Source of the DNA: Nocardioides sp. zg-1228
Lineage (GTDB): Bacteria > Actinomycetota > Actinomycetes > Propionibacteriales > Nocardioidaceae
Reading direction: 5' to 3'
Assembly: GCF_017086465.1 (NCBI RefSeq)
Contig: NZ_CP070961.1
Coordinates: 3,968,001-4,032,000 of the forward strand
DNA: 64,000 nucleotides
Position 1 is the first letter of the stretch. Every line of letters begins with the position of its first letter. Made by a program: the position numbers and the translations under genes. The notes under the pieces are model-generated. The model ran no database searches. It was not told the DNA's origin and saw nothing but the letters and a program-made list of their open reading frames with translations. Positions 27,015 to 35,703 of the stretch are shown in pieces.

Positions 27015-27890
27015 GTGACCACCGCACCGCTCGTGGACCAGGCGGACCTGTTGGCCGCCGCCGAGTCCGTCGAACCCCTTCCCCACACCATCGCCCGACT
27101 CGCCACGCTGGTCGCGGACCCCGACTCCGACATCCGCGAGATCAGCGAGACCGTGGCCCTCGACGTCTCGCTGGCCGCGGACGTGCTGCGCCGGGCCAAC
27201 TCGGTGGCGCTCGGCCACCGCGCCAACATCACGTCGGTGCGCGACGCCGTCGTCCGGCTCGGGTCCAGCACCCTGCTGTCGCTGACCATGGCCTCACGTG
27301 TCGGCGGCAGGATGCTGGCGGCGCTGCCGGCGTACGGCCTCAAGCCGGGAGCGCTCTGGGAGCGCTCGGTGGCCGCGTCGATCGCGGCCGAGGTGATCCG
27401 CTCCCGAGCCCGCGTCCCGGTCCCGGCGGAGGCAGGCACCGCCGCGCTGCTGCACGACTTCGGCATGGTCGTGCTGGCCCGGCACTTCGGCAACCAGATC
27501 CTGGACATGCTCGCCCTGGCCGCCGCCACCGACGGCCTCGACCTGGTCGAGACCGAGCGGCGGGTCCTCGGGCTCACCCACGCCGACATCGGCGCCGCGG
27601 TCGCCGAGGCGTGGGGACTCCCGCTGACGATCGTCGACGGCATCCGCGAGCACCACGAGGCACACGAGGACCTGTCCGCCGTGAGTGCGGCCGTGGCGCT
27701 GGCGTGTGCGATGTCGCACGAGATCACCACGCGCGACGAGGACCCGGAGGAGCTCGAGAGCCAGGTGACCCGGCACCACGAGGTGGCGCCGCTGCTGCAG
27801 GTCCTGCAGCTCGACGACCGCGCCTACCACGAGATCGTGGAGACGTCGCGCGAGCGCTTCGACGCGGTGGCCGACCGGTACAACGCCTGA
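27015..27890 (+). CDS. HDOD domain protein
   Basis: This 291-residue protein starts at a GTG. Residues 20-215 are an HDOD domain: LPHTIARLATLVADPDSDIREISETVALDVSLAADVLRRANS at the N-terminal part, AALLHDFGMVVLARHF as the remnant HD core, and LTHADIGAAVAEAWGLPLTIVDGIREHHE. HDOD proteins are mostly signalling modules acting through protein contacts in stress, motility or cyclic-di-GMP circuits; there is no attached GGDEF, EAL or receiver domain. It is 66 bp after the amidotransferase gene. Confidence 0.9.
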   Translation: MTTAPLVDQADLLAAAESVEPLPHTIARLATLVADPDSDIREISETVALDVSLAADVLRRANSVALGHRANITSVRDAVVRLGSSTLLSLTMASRVGGRMLAALPAYGLKPGALWERSVAASIAAEVIRSRARVPVPAEAGTAALLHDFGMVVLARHFGNQILDMLALAAATDGLDLVETERRVLGLTHADIGAAVAEAWGLPLTIVDGIREHHEAHEDLSAVSAAVALACAMSHEITTRDEDPEELESQVTRHHEVAPLLQVLQLDDRAYHEIVETSRERFDAVADRYNA

Positions 27891-28016
27891 GCCCCCCGGG
27901 CACGCGGCTCGGCGGGAGGCATCGGCCAGGCGGGCGCTCTCGCTGTCGTCGACGATTCCCGGCGCGCGCTCCTGGAGGGTCTTGAGGTCATCGGCGAGGA
28001 ACAGGTGGGTGTCCAC
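27891..28016 (-). pseudogene. Possible 5' gene remnant
   Basis: Reading minus from a GTG at 28016, about 40 codons have coding-like G/C third positions and encode VDTHLFLADDLKTLQERAPG and onward, then the frame runs without a stop antisense into the HDOD gene. A real gene would have its own downstream sequence, so this may be a truncated N-terminus left by rearrangement. No family recognised; a chance open frame cannot be excluded. Confidence 0.3.
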
Positions 28017-28083
28017 GACGAGGTGCGCACTCGCCGTCGTGGGCGCAGCCGGGATGTACGTCTCCGAGAAACCGCGCCGACAC

Positions 28084-28114
28084 TTGCCGTGACGTCACGT
28101 CGCACCGCCATGCT
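28084..28114 (+). promoter_or_regulatory. MerR-type promoter with 19-bp spacer
   Basis: TTGCCG (28084-28089) and CATGCT (28109-28114) are 19 bp apart, the long spacing typical of MerR-activated promoters. The palindrome GTGACGTCAC (28089-28098) sits in the spacer. The ATG follows the -10 by 6 nt, so the transcript is probably leaderless. Confidence 0.6.
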
Positions 28115-28120
28115 GGTGCC

Positions 28121-28900
28121 ATGCGGGTCAAGGACGCGGCCGATCTGGCCGGGGTGAGCGTGCGGACCGTGCGGCACTACCACGCGCGCGGACTGATACC
28201 TGTGCCTGCGACGGTGGCCGGCGTGCGCGACTACGGGCTGAGCCACGTGGCGCGGTTGATCCGGATCCGGTGGCTGGTCGAGTCGGGGCTGAGCCTCACC
28301 CATATCGCCGAGCTGCTCTCGGGCGAGCACGACGGCGCCGGGGCGAGCGACCTGCGCGAGGCGCTGGCCACGCTCGATGCGCGTCTGGCCCAGCTCACCG
28401 GTCAGCGCGAGCGGCTCGCGCGGCTGCTCGACTCGATCGTCGCCGGTGGCTCACTGACGCCCCTGCCGCAGGTCGTCGTCGACTTCTACGACGAGCTGGA
28501 GGCCCACGCCCCCGACGAGTCCTCTCGTCGGGCGATGTGCGAGGAACGGGAGTTCCTCGAGCTGGCGTACTTCCGCGGGGACGTACCGCCGGAGGCCGAG
28601 GCACTCTTCCTCGGCTCGACACCGGAGCTGGTCCGCGAGGGCCTGGCGGCGTTCGCCGCTCTCCACACCGCCGACGAGCTCAGCGACGAGGAGCTCGACG
28701 CGTTCGCTTCGGCCAACGTCGAGCGGATGAAGCGGCGGGTCGGCGAACGGTTTCCCGAGATCGCGGCCTCGATCGACCTCGACGTCGTGGCACGACTCTA
28801 TGCGCTCTTCGACGCGACCAACGACGAGCGCGGCCGACGGCTCGGCACGGCCATGCAGCGACACCTGACCCGCGAGATCGAGACCGGGAGGAAGCAGTGA
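28121..28900 (+). CDS. MerR-family regulator
   Basis: This 259-residue protein has a MerR winged helix at residues 1-70 (VKDAADLAGVSVRTVRHYHARGLIP, RIRWLVESGLSLTHIAELL), a coiled coil at about 80-115 (LREALATLDARLAQLTGQRERLARLLDSI) and a C-terminal helical domain of about 140 residues, longer than metal sensors and of TipAS-like or unknown ligand type. It heads an operon with an ABC ATPase and permease with overlapping stop/start codons, so it probably controls that exporter from the promoter in front of it. Confidence 0.92.
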   Translation: MRVKDAADLAGVSVRTVRHYHARGLIPVPATVAGVRDYGLSHVARLIRIRWLVESGLSLTHIAELLSGEHDGAGASDLREALATLDARLAQLTGQRERLARLLDSIVAGGSLTPLPQVVVDFYDELEAHAPDESSRRAMCEEREFLELAYFRGDVPPEAEALFLGSTPELVREGLAAFAALHTADELSDEELDAFASANVERMKRRVGERFPEIAASIDLDVVARLYALFDATNDERGRRLGTAMQRHLTREIETGRKQ

Positions 28901-29787
28901 GCGAGCCGGCAGTTCTGGCCCAGGGACTGGTCAAGACCTTCGGCGACTTCCTCGCCCTGGACGGCCTGGACCTGACGGTCACCACGGGCGAGGTGCACGG
29001 GTTCCTCGGCCCCAACGGCGCCGGCAAGAGCACCGCCATCCGGATCCTGCTCGGCCTCTATCGACCGACTGCGGGGCAGGTCCGCGTCCTCGGACTGGAC
29101 CCTGAGATGGACCCCGGCGCGGTGTGCCGGCGAGCGTCCTACGTACCGGGCGAGGTGGCGCTGTGGCCCAGCTTCACGGGGCAGGAGGTGCTGGACGCGC
29201 TGGCCGGGCTCCGCGGTGCGTACGACGCGGACGCCGAACGCCGATTGGTCGACGCCTTCGCGCTCGACCCGTCGCGCCGGGTGCGCACCTACTCCAAGGG
29301 CAACCGGCAGAAGGTGATGCTGGTCGCCGCGTTCGCCGCGCGAACCGACCTGCTCGTCCTCGACGAACCGACCTCCGGCCTCGACCCGCTGATGGAGGAG
29401 GTGTTCGCCTCGTGCGTGCGCGAGGCCGCCGCGGCGGGGCGGACAGTGCTGCTCTCCAGTCACATCCTCAGCGAGGTGGAGCGCCTGTGTGGGCGGGTGA
29501 CGATCGTCAAGGACGGTCGGTTGGTGGAGACCGGGCGGGTCGACGAGATGCGCCATCTGGCCTCCTCGACCGTCAGTGCGGTGGTCCCGTCTGGTGCTGG
29601 CCACAGGCTCTCGATCTCCGGCGTCGAGGCTGCCTGGGCCGGCGACCGGGTCTCCGTACGCGTCGCCGGACACGAGGTCAACGACGTGTTGCGCGCCCTG
29701 ATGGACGTCGGCGCGACCTCGATCACCTGCGAACCCGCCACTCTCGAGGAGCTCTTCCTGCGCCACTACGAGGTGGCCGCCCGATGA
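28897..29787 (+). CDS. ABC transporter ATP-binding protein (drug-export type)
   Basis: This 296-residue ATPase has Walker A GPNGAGKST (about residues 40-48), signature YSKGNRQKV in place of LSGGQ, Walker B LLVLDEPTSGLDP and H-loop SSHILSE. The C-terminal extension (residues 215-296) matches the DrrA/CcmA export ATPases. The GTG start overlaps the merR stop (GTGA). With the following permease it should form an ABC-2-type exporter; the substrate is unknown but a MerR regulator points to a toxic small molecule. Confidence 0.93.
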   Translation: MSEPAVLAQGLVKTFGDFLALDGLDLTVTTGEVHGFLGPNGAGKSTAIRILLGLYRPTAGQVRVLGLDPEMDPGAVCRRASYVPGEVALWPSFTGQEVLDALAGLRGAYDADAERRLVDAFALDPSRRVRTYSKGNRQKVMLVAAFAARTDLLVLDEPTSGLDPLMEEVFASCVREAAAAGRTVLLSSHILSEVERLCGRVTIVKDGRLVETGRVDEMRHLASSTVSAVVPSGAGHRLSISGVEAAWAGDRVSVRVAGHEVNDVLRALMDVGATSITCEPATLEELFLRHYEVAAR

Positions 29788-31379
29788 TCGGTCCCTTGTC
29801 CGTGGCCGCTCCGCTGTGGCGGCACAACCGGGCCTGGACGCTGGCCTGGCTCGGCGCGACCGGCGTGGTCGCGGCGGCCACGGTGCCCGGCTACTCCTCG
29901 ACCTATGCCGACGCGGCCACCGCCAGAGCCGCGCTCGACGAGGCCCGTGCCGACCCGGCGACACAGTTCCTCTACGGCCGACTCGGCGAGCTGGGGACGC
30001 CGGCGCAGATCTACGCGTGGGAGATGGGGACGTTCCTGACCCTGATCGCCGCGTTCATGGCCGTGCTGCTCGCCGTCCGGCTCAGCCGCGCCCTGGACGA
30101 GGACGGCTCGCTCGAGCTGCTGCTCACCACCGGCCCGCAGCGCCGCGACGCGGCCTGGGCGGCGCTGATCCTGCTCGGCGCTGTCGCCGTCGGGCTCGGG
30201 CTGGTCTGCTTCACGGCGACCGCGGCGTACTCCGGTCGCATCGACGGCGTCGACGTCGCCGGAGCCGCGACGCTCGGGCTGGTCGTCGTGCTCACCTTCC
30301 TGCTGGTCGGGTTGGTCACCGCTGTGCTGGCGATGGCCCTGCCGACCGCACGCGCCGCCCGGGCCGCGGGCGCCCTGGCGGTCGCGCTCGCCATCGGCGT
30401 CCGCGCGATCGCCGACGTCGGGCAGACGCCGGCGCTGCAGTGGGTGGCACCGATGTCGCTGCGAGCGCTGGCGCTGCCGTTCGCCTCCGACCGGGTGCTG
30501 TGGCTGGTGCCCGCAGTCATCGAGGCGGCGGTGCTCTGCGGGGTCTTCGTGCGCCTCGCCACGGCCAACGAGCTCGGCGCCAGCATCGTCAGGCTGCCCC
30601 AACGACAGTCCGCCCGGCTTCGGATCGACTCCCCCCACGGCCTGGCGTGGCGGCTCGACCGGCGGCGGGCGCTGTGGTCGACCCTGCTCATCGCCGCTGG
30701 CGCAGCGCTGTTCGCCGTCCTCGGCGCTGGGGTGATCGACAACCTGCGCCGGGGCCGCATCGACGGCGGCTTCCTCGGCGCCCAGCTGTCGGGGCGCGAC
30801 CCTGCAGAGGCGTACTTCGCCTTCAGCGGCACGATCGCGGCCCTCGTGGCCTCCGCCGTCTGCATCACCCTGATCACCCAGGTCGCCGCCGCCGAACGCT
30901 CCGGCCTCGCCGAGCACGTACGCGCCGCCGGTGCCACCCGCTCCGCTCTGCTGCGCGCGTACGTGGGCGTCGCAGCCCTCACCTCGCTCGCCACGCTGCT
31001 GCTGTGCGGCGTCGCTTCCGGATTGATCGCCCGCGCGATCGTCAGCGGCCCCGACGTCACGCGCGACGCGTTCTGGCAGGCAGTCCAGCAGTGGCCCGCC
31101 GTGGCGGTGGTGATCGGGCTGGCCGCCCTCGCCGTCGCCGCTGCGCCGCGGATCAGCTGGATCGCCTGGGTGCCCCTCCTGGTCGGCGGCGGGGTGACGC
31201 TGCTCGGCAAGCAGCTGCAGCTCCCCTCGGGGGTGGTCGACCTGAGCATGTTCGGCCATACCTCGGCGGGCCTCGCAACGAGCACCGGAGTCGCCGCCCA
31301 GCTGGTGCTGGCCGCGGTGGCCGCATCAGCTGTCGTCGCGGCCCTGGCCGCCGTCACCCGCCGCGACCTCGCCGCCTGA
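29784..31379 (+). CDS. ABC-2-type exporter permease (two-half fused)
   Basis: This 531-residue protein has about 12 hydrophobic spans arranged as two ABC-2-like halves (roughly 15-265 and 285-530), each with a long first external loop (TYADAATARAALDEARADPAT; DPAEAYFAFSGT). It resembles the polyketide-antibiotic transporter-like or tetronasin-type permeases (TnrB3-like) that work with a single ATPase. The ATG overlaps the ATPase stop (ATGA). The transcript ends shortly after; the gap to the convergent gene is 19 bp. Confidence 0.88.
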   Translation: MIGPLSVAAPLWRHNRAWTLAWLGATGVVAAATVPGYSSTYADAATARAALDEARADPATQFLYGRLGELGTPAQIYAWEMGTFLTLIAAFMAVLLAVRLSRALDEDGSLELLLTTGPQRRDAAWAALILLGAVAVGLGLVCFTATAAYSGRIDGVDVAGAATLGLVVVLTFLLVGLVTAVLAMALPTARAARAAGALAVALAIGVRAIADVGQTPALQWVAPMSLRALALPFASDRVLWLVPAVIEAAVLCGVFVRLATANELGASIVRLPQRQSARLRIDSPHGLAWRLDRRRALWSTLLIAAGAALFAVLGAGVIDNLRRGRIDGGFLGAQLSGRDPAEAYFAFSGTIAALVASAVCITLITQVAAAERSGLAEHVRAAGATRSALLRAYVGVAALTSLATLLLCGVASGLIARAIVSGPDVTRDAFWQAVQQWPAVAVVIGLAALAVAAAPRISWIAWVPLLVGGGVTLLGKQLQLPSGVVDLSMFGHTSAGLATSTGVAAQLVLAAVAASAVVAALAAVTRRDLAA

Positions 31380-31398
31380 GCCGGCGCGACGACCCCGC

Positions 31399-31752
31399 TC
31401 AGCAGATGTCCTGCTCGGTGATGGCATCTCCGCACACGACGTAGGACCAGCTGGTCGAGAGCGTGAACAGACGACCCCCGACGTCGTAGCTCACGTCCAC
31501 GCGGTCGATGTAGGCACCGCTGCGCCCCGTCTCGACAGTCGTGATGATCTCGGTGAACGGATCGCTCCTGCCCGACCCGCACAGCGGCTCGTCGAACCGT
31601 GCTCCGTCGACGTCGGTGAGTGACTGCCGGCGAAGCTCGCCGCGCTCACGCAGCTCGGCCGGGATGCCGAGCTCTGAGCCGACCGGGGCCCGGTCGACGG
31701 CCGGTCCGTCACGCCGCCCCGGAACAGGCACCGTGCGCGACGCGAAGTCCAC
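31399..31752 (-). CDS. Hypothetical protein, possibly a truncated C-terminal remnant
   Basis: The minus frame from a GTG at 31752 gives 117 residues ending DVSYDVGGRLFTLSTSWSYV and then VCGDAITEQDIC. The last 60 residues look protein-like (beta-rich, one Cys pair); the first part is less convincing and has no signal peptide or Shine-Dalgarno. The open frame extends further upstream but with poor coding character. Probably a remnant or short hypothetical; function unknown. The gap 31753-32021 shows no other gene. Confidence 0.4.
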   Translation of the reverse strand: MDFASRTVPVPGRRDGPAVDRAPVGSELGIPAELRERGELRRQSLTDVDGARFDEPLCGSGRSDPFTEIITTVETGRSGAYIDRVDVSYDVGGRLFTLSTSWSYVVCGDAITEQDIC

Positions 31753-32021
31753 GTTCCCCGCGCCCCGGGTGATGTGGGGTTCGGCGGCACGAGCGGCGCG
31801 AGCCCCCTGATGGGGCCGGACCGGATCGTGCTGGATGGCCTGGTCGCCATGGGCGGTCCTTCCGGTTCTGCACGGGGCGATGCAGGCAAGCGCACCACGA
31901 TCAGTGACCCGGAGGCAGCCGAGCCGGCCGACCTGATTCGGGCGGTGCTGGACCGCGTTCGAGATCGACGCCCCACCAGGTGGTTGTGTCTCGAGGTCGT
32001 GATGGGTGCCGACGGGCCTGC

Positions 32022-32744
32022 CTACCCCGGGACCCGCCACACCTCACGAGGGATGATCGGCTCCTCGAGCAGGTCCTCGCGCTCGAGGTAGGCGCGGTAG
32101 GCCTCCAGGTGCACAGCCATGGCGCGCCGGGCCGCCGCACCGTCGCCGGCCAGGATGCGCTCGGCGATCTTGCGGTGGGAGGCCGCGGTCTCGGCGAGGT
32201 GGCTGGCGTGGATCTTGCCGGGCCGGAAGTGCTCCTGGAACGGGTGGTGCAGGGCGTTGAGCGCCGTGCCGAGCACACCGTTGCCCGTGGCCTCGGCCAC
32301 CAGCTGGTGCAGGTCCTGCACCTGCCCCAGGCCCGACTCCTGCTCGACCAGGCCGCGGAGGGCGGTCCGCTGCTCCTCGGAGATGTTGCGTGCGGCCAGC
32401 TCGGCCGCCGCCGGCTCCACGAGCTGGCGGTACTCGGCGAACTCGCGCAGCGTCGTGTTCCGCATCGCGAAGACCAGCGAGACCACGTCGCTCACCTGCC
32501 GCACCTGCGGGTGGCGCACGAAGACACCCCCGTGCACCCCCCGCCGGACCTCGATGAGCCCGTCGTGCTCGAGCAGGCGGAGCGCCTCCCGAACGGTCAC
32601 CCGACCCACGCCGTACTCGGCCATCATCTCGGTCTCCGTGGGAAGCGCCGTGCCCTCGGCGAGACGGTGGACGATGATGCGCTCGCGGACCGCCGAGACC
32701 ACGATGTCCGAGGCCTTGGGGATGCGAGGTCTACGCGTGCCCAT
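32022..32744 (-). CDS. GntR/FadR-family regulator (FCD domain)
   Basis: This 240-residue regulator has an N-terminal winged helix (residues 15-80: VVSAVRERIIVHRLAEGTALPTETEMMAEYGVGRVTVREALRLLEHDGLIEVRRG) and a FadR-type helical C-terminal domain (FCD, about 100-225: EFAEYRQLVEPAAAELAARN, HLAETAASHRKIAERILAGD). FCD members respond to organic acids or acyl-CoAs. It is the last gene of the CoA-ligase/acyl-CoA dehydrogenase/TctABC operon, so it probably regulates that operon, possibly through the repeats at about 41744-41768. Confidence 0.93.
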   Translation of the reverse strand: MGTRRPRIPKASDIVVSAVRERIIVHRLAEGTALPTETEMMAEYGVGRVTVREALRLLEHDGLIEVRRGVHGGVFVRHPQVRQVSDVVSLVFAMRNTTLREFAEYRQLVEPAAAELAARNISEEQRTALRGLVEQESGLGQVQDLHQLVAEATGNGVLGTALNALHHPFQEHFRPGKIHASHLAETAASHRKIAERILAGDGAAARRAMAVHLEAYRAYLEREDLLEEPIIPREVWRVPG

Positions 32745-32789
32745 GCCTCATCCTCTTCTCTCGGCCCCGGTGGCCGGCGCAGCGCGGCG

Positions 32790-34937
32790 TCACGGGACGT
32801 CGGTGGTCGCCCTCACCACCAGCGCATCCACCGCGACCGGGATCCCGTCGCTGTCGACGACCAGTGGGTTGAGCTCGGCGGTCTCCAGTGCGTCGCCCTC
32901 CTGGAGGACGAACTCGCCGAAGGCCAGGATCGTCCTGGTGAGCGCGTCGCGGTCGACCGGCACCCGGCCGCGGGGGCCCTTGAGCAGCTCGCTGTACTGC
33001 AGGCCGTCCATCATCGAGATCGCGTCACGCTCCTCGAGCGGTGGGAGACGGACCTGGACGTCCGATGCCAGCTCGGTGAGGACGCCGCCGACGCCGAGGA
33101 CCACCACGGGGCCAAAGATAGCGTCCCGGCGCATTCCGAGGATCAGCTCAGTCTCACCCGCCACCATCTCCTGGACGACCAGCCGCCGGTCCGCCACCCC
33201 CATGGCACCGGCCCGGGCGAGGATCTCCTCGGCGGTCGTCGCCACCGACCCACTGTCGCGCAGGCCGACCGCGACCAGTCCGTGGTCGGACTTGTGCGGG
33301 ACCTCGGTGGAGAGCAGCTTGACGACGACCGGGAAGCCGAGCGCCTCCGCCGCCTCGGCCGCCTCGGCCGAGGTGTGCACCGCCCGCTCGGCGACGGTCT
33401 GCACGCCGTGCCGCCGGACCAGCTCCTTGGCCGCGACCTCGTCGAGGGCCGAGGAGGTCGTGCCCGAGCTGGGCGCCGGGGCGGCGTGCGCGGACCCGCC
33501 GTCCCCGTCGCCACCGACCGGGGTCGACGAGGTGGCCGGCTCGCAGAAGTGGTCCACCAGCCGGGCCACGGCGCGAACGGCACGGACCGGGTCGGTGAAC
33601 GCGGGGAGCCCGGCCTCGGCGAGGCGGCGTACCGCACTCCCGGTGCCACCGACCCAGACGGTCACGACCGGCTTGTGGGTCGTGGCGGCCACCTCGGCGA
33701 TCAGCCGGCAGGCGTCCGCCTCCTGGTTCTGCATGTTGCCGAGCATCACCATCACGACGTCGGTGTCCGGGTGCTCGACCGCCAGCTCCAGCGCCGGGCG
33801 CAGCAGCTCGGTGTCGCTGACCAGGGCCCCGGTGAGGTCGATCGGGTTCCGCACGCTGGCGAACGCCGGGAGGACCTCCCGCATGTCCTGCGCCCAGCTG
33901 CCGGTCCAGGGCGCGACCTCCAGTCCGTGGTCCGCGGCGGCGTCGGTCATCAGCACTCCCGCTCCGCCCGACAGGGTCAGGATCGACAGCCGCCGCCCCG
34001 CGGGGCGCGGGGTGAAGGCGAAGACCCTCCCGAGGTCGAGCAGCTCGTCGACGCTGTGCGCGCGGATGACCCCGTGCTGGGTGAGGAGACCGTCGAAGAC
34101 GACGTCCTCACCGGCGAGGGCGCCGGTGTGGGAGGCGGCCGCCTCCGCGCCTGCGGCGGAGCGGCCGACCTTCATCAGGCACACCGGCACGCCACGGCGC
34201 TGCGCCGTGGCCAGCGCGTCGCGGAACCGTCCCGGCTCCCGGACGCCCTCGACGTAGCCGAGGACCACGCGCGTCGCGGGGTCCTCCGCCAGGGCGCCGA
34301 CGACCTCGGCCAGGCTCACGTCGACCTCGTTGCCGGTGCTGACGAACCGCCCGACACCGAGGGCCGAGTACTGCGCCTCGGTGAGGATGAAGGCACCCAT
34401 CGCACCGCTCTGCGAGACGAAGGCGACCCCGTCGTCGCGCAGGGTGAGGTCGGGGTCGTCGATGCCGGACATGAAGGTGGTCGTCGCACCCGACGCCACG
34501 CCGATGACGCCGTTGCAGTTGGGTCCGACGACCCGGATCGGGTGCTCGCGGGTGACCCGAGCCAGCTGCTCCTCGAGCAGGCGGCCCTCCTCGCCGGTCT
34601 CGCTGAACCCGGACGCGAACACCACCGCCACCGCTACCCCGGCGACGGCGCACCTCTCGACGGCCTCGACGACGGCCGTGCTGGGGAGCACGATCACCGC
34701 CAGGTCGGGGACCTCCGGCAGGGCCTCGAGGCTGGGGTAGCACGGCAGGCCCTGCACCTCCGTGCGGGCGGGGTTGATCGGGTAGATCGGTCCGGCGAAG
34801 CCGTACCGCTGGAGGTAGCGCAGCGTCCGCCCCGCCGCCTTCACCGGGTCCGACGACGCGCCGACGACCGCGATGCTGCGCGGGTCGAACAGGCGCGGCA
34901 CCAGCTCCTCGCGTGCCTCACTGACCGGTGTAGACAC
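32790..34937 (-). CDS. ADP-forming acyl-CoA/acetate-CoA ligase (fused alpha-beta)
   Basis: The GTG at 34937, with GGAAGG 8 nt upstream, gives 715 residues. An in-frame GTG at 34955 is possible. Residues 15-150 are a CoA-binding Rossmann fold (DPRSIAVVGASSDP, GPNCNGVIG), then succinyl-CoA-ligase-like flavodoxin domains with the SHTGALAG motif at about 269-276, where the family's phospho-His lies. The ATP-grasp beta domain is at about 490-710 (VVKLLSTEVPHKSDHGLV; VVVLGVGGVLTE; ELNPLVV). A Gly/Ser/Pro linker sits near 450-475. It activates a carboxylic acid to its CoA ester with ATP giving ADP and Pi. It overlaps the hydratase gene by 20 bp. Confidence 0.9.
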   Translation of the reverse strand: MSTPVSEAREELVPRLFDPRSIAVVGASSDPVKAAGRTLRYLQRYGFAGPIYPINPARTEVQGLPCYPSLEALPEVPDLAVIVLPSTAVVEAVERCAVAGVAVAVVFASGFSETGEEGRLLEEQLARVTREHPIRVVGPNCNGVIGVASGATTTFMSGIDDPDLTLRDDGVAFVSQSGAMGAFILTEAQYSALGVGRFVSTGNEVDVSLAEVVGALAEDPATRVVLGYVEGVREPGRFRDALATAQRRGVPVCLMKVGRSAAGAEAAASHTGALAGEDVVFDGLLTQHGVIRAHSVDELLDLGRVFAFTPRPAGRRLSILTLSGGAGVLMTDAAADHGLEVAPWTGSWAQDMREVLPAFASVRNPIDLTGALVSDTELLRPALELAVEHPDTDVVMVMLGNMQNQEADACRLIAEVAATTHKPVVTVWVGGTGSAVRRLAEAGLPAFTDPVRAVRAVARLVDHFCEPATSSTPVGGDGDGGSAHAAPAPSSGTTSSALDEVAAKELVRRHGVQTVAERAVHTSAEAAEAAEALGFPVVVKLLSTEVPHKSDHGLVAVGLRDSGSVATTAEEILARAGAMGVADRRLVVQEMVAGETELILGMRRDAIFGPVVVLGVGGVLTELASDVQVRLPPLEERDAISMMDGLQYSELLKGPRGRVPVDRDALTRTILAFGEFVLQEGDALETAELNPLVVDSDGIPVAVDALVVRATTDVP

Positions 34938-35703
34938 CAGGACGCCCTTCCGCACGGGCGCTCAGCGCCTCCTGGTGGTCCGCCGTGCGCATCGAGAGGT
35001 GCTCGTAGGCCAAGGACAGGTCCAGCACCTGGTTGGCCGTGGCCTGGATGGCCTTGTTGATGGAGGCCTTCGTCGCGCGCAGGGCGTACGGGGGCTGGGC
35101 CGCGAGCTCCTCGGCGAGCGCGAGCACCTCGGCACGGAGCTCCGCGGCGGGGACCGCGCGCGAGACCAGGCCCATGGCCGCGGCCTCACGCCCGTCGATG
35201 AGGCGGCCGGTGAGCAGGTGCTCCTTGGCCCGGCCCGGACCGATCAGCAGCGGCCACACGACCGCGCCACCGTCGCCGGCGACCAGCCCGACGTTGACGT
35301 GGCGGTCGCCGATCCGCGCGTCGTCGGCCATGTAGACGATGTCGCACATCAGCGCGATCGTCGCCCCGAGTCCCACGGCGGCGCCGTTCACCATCGCGAC
35401 GATCGGCTTCTCGAGCCGGAGCAGGATGTCGATGAGGTCCCGCCCCACCGACAGCACCCGGTCCTTGGAGCCGTAGCTGTCCTTGCCCGCCATCTCCTTG
35501 ACGTCGCCCCCGGCGCAGAAGCCCTGGCCCGCGCCGGTGAGCACGATCACCCTGGTCGCCGGGTCCAGGTCCGCCTCCTGGAGCGCGCGTCGCAGCTCCA
35601 GGTGGGTGGCGGGATCGAGCGCGTTGCGCCGTTCCGGGCGGTTGATGGTGATCATGGAGACCTGCCCGAGCCGCTCGTGCAGCACGGTCGCATCGGAAGT
35701 CAT
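34918..35703 (-). CDS. Enoyl-CoA hydratase/isomerase
   Basis: This 261-residue crotonase has ITINRPERRNALDP at the N-terminus, oxyanion-hole segments GAGQGFCAGGDVKEMAG and VNGAAVGLGATIALMCDIVYM, and the C-terminal RAEGRPGVYTGQ. Position two of the usual Glu pair is present in the GDGGAVVWPLL region (Asp), which suits a hydratase-like or isomerase-like activity; exact substrate not known. It starts at an ATG overlapping the upstream acyl-CoA dehydrogenase stop (TGATG) and overlaps the CoA ligase at its end, so the three are co-translated. Confidence 0.92.
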   Translation of the reverse strand: MTSDATVLHERLGQVSMITINRPERRNALDPATHLELRRALQEADLDPATRVIVLTGAGQGFCAGGDVKEMAGKDSYGSKDRVLSVGRDLIDILLRLEKPIVAMVNGAAVGLGATIALMCDIVYMADDARIGDRHVNVGLVAGDGGAVVWPLLIGPGRAKEHLLTGRLIDGREAAAMGLVSRAVPAAELRAEVLALAEELAAQPPYALRATKASINKAIQATANQVLDLSLAYEHLSMRTADHQEALSARAEGRPGVYTGQ

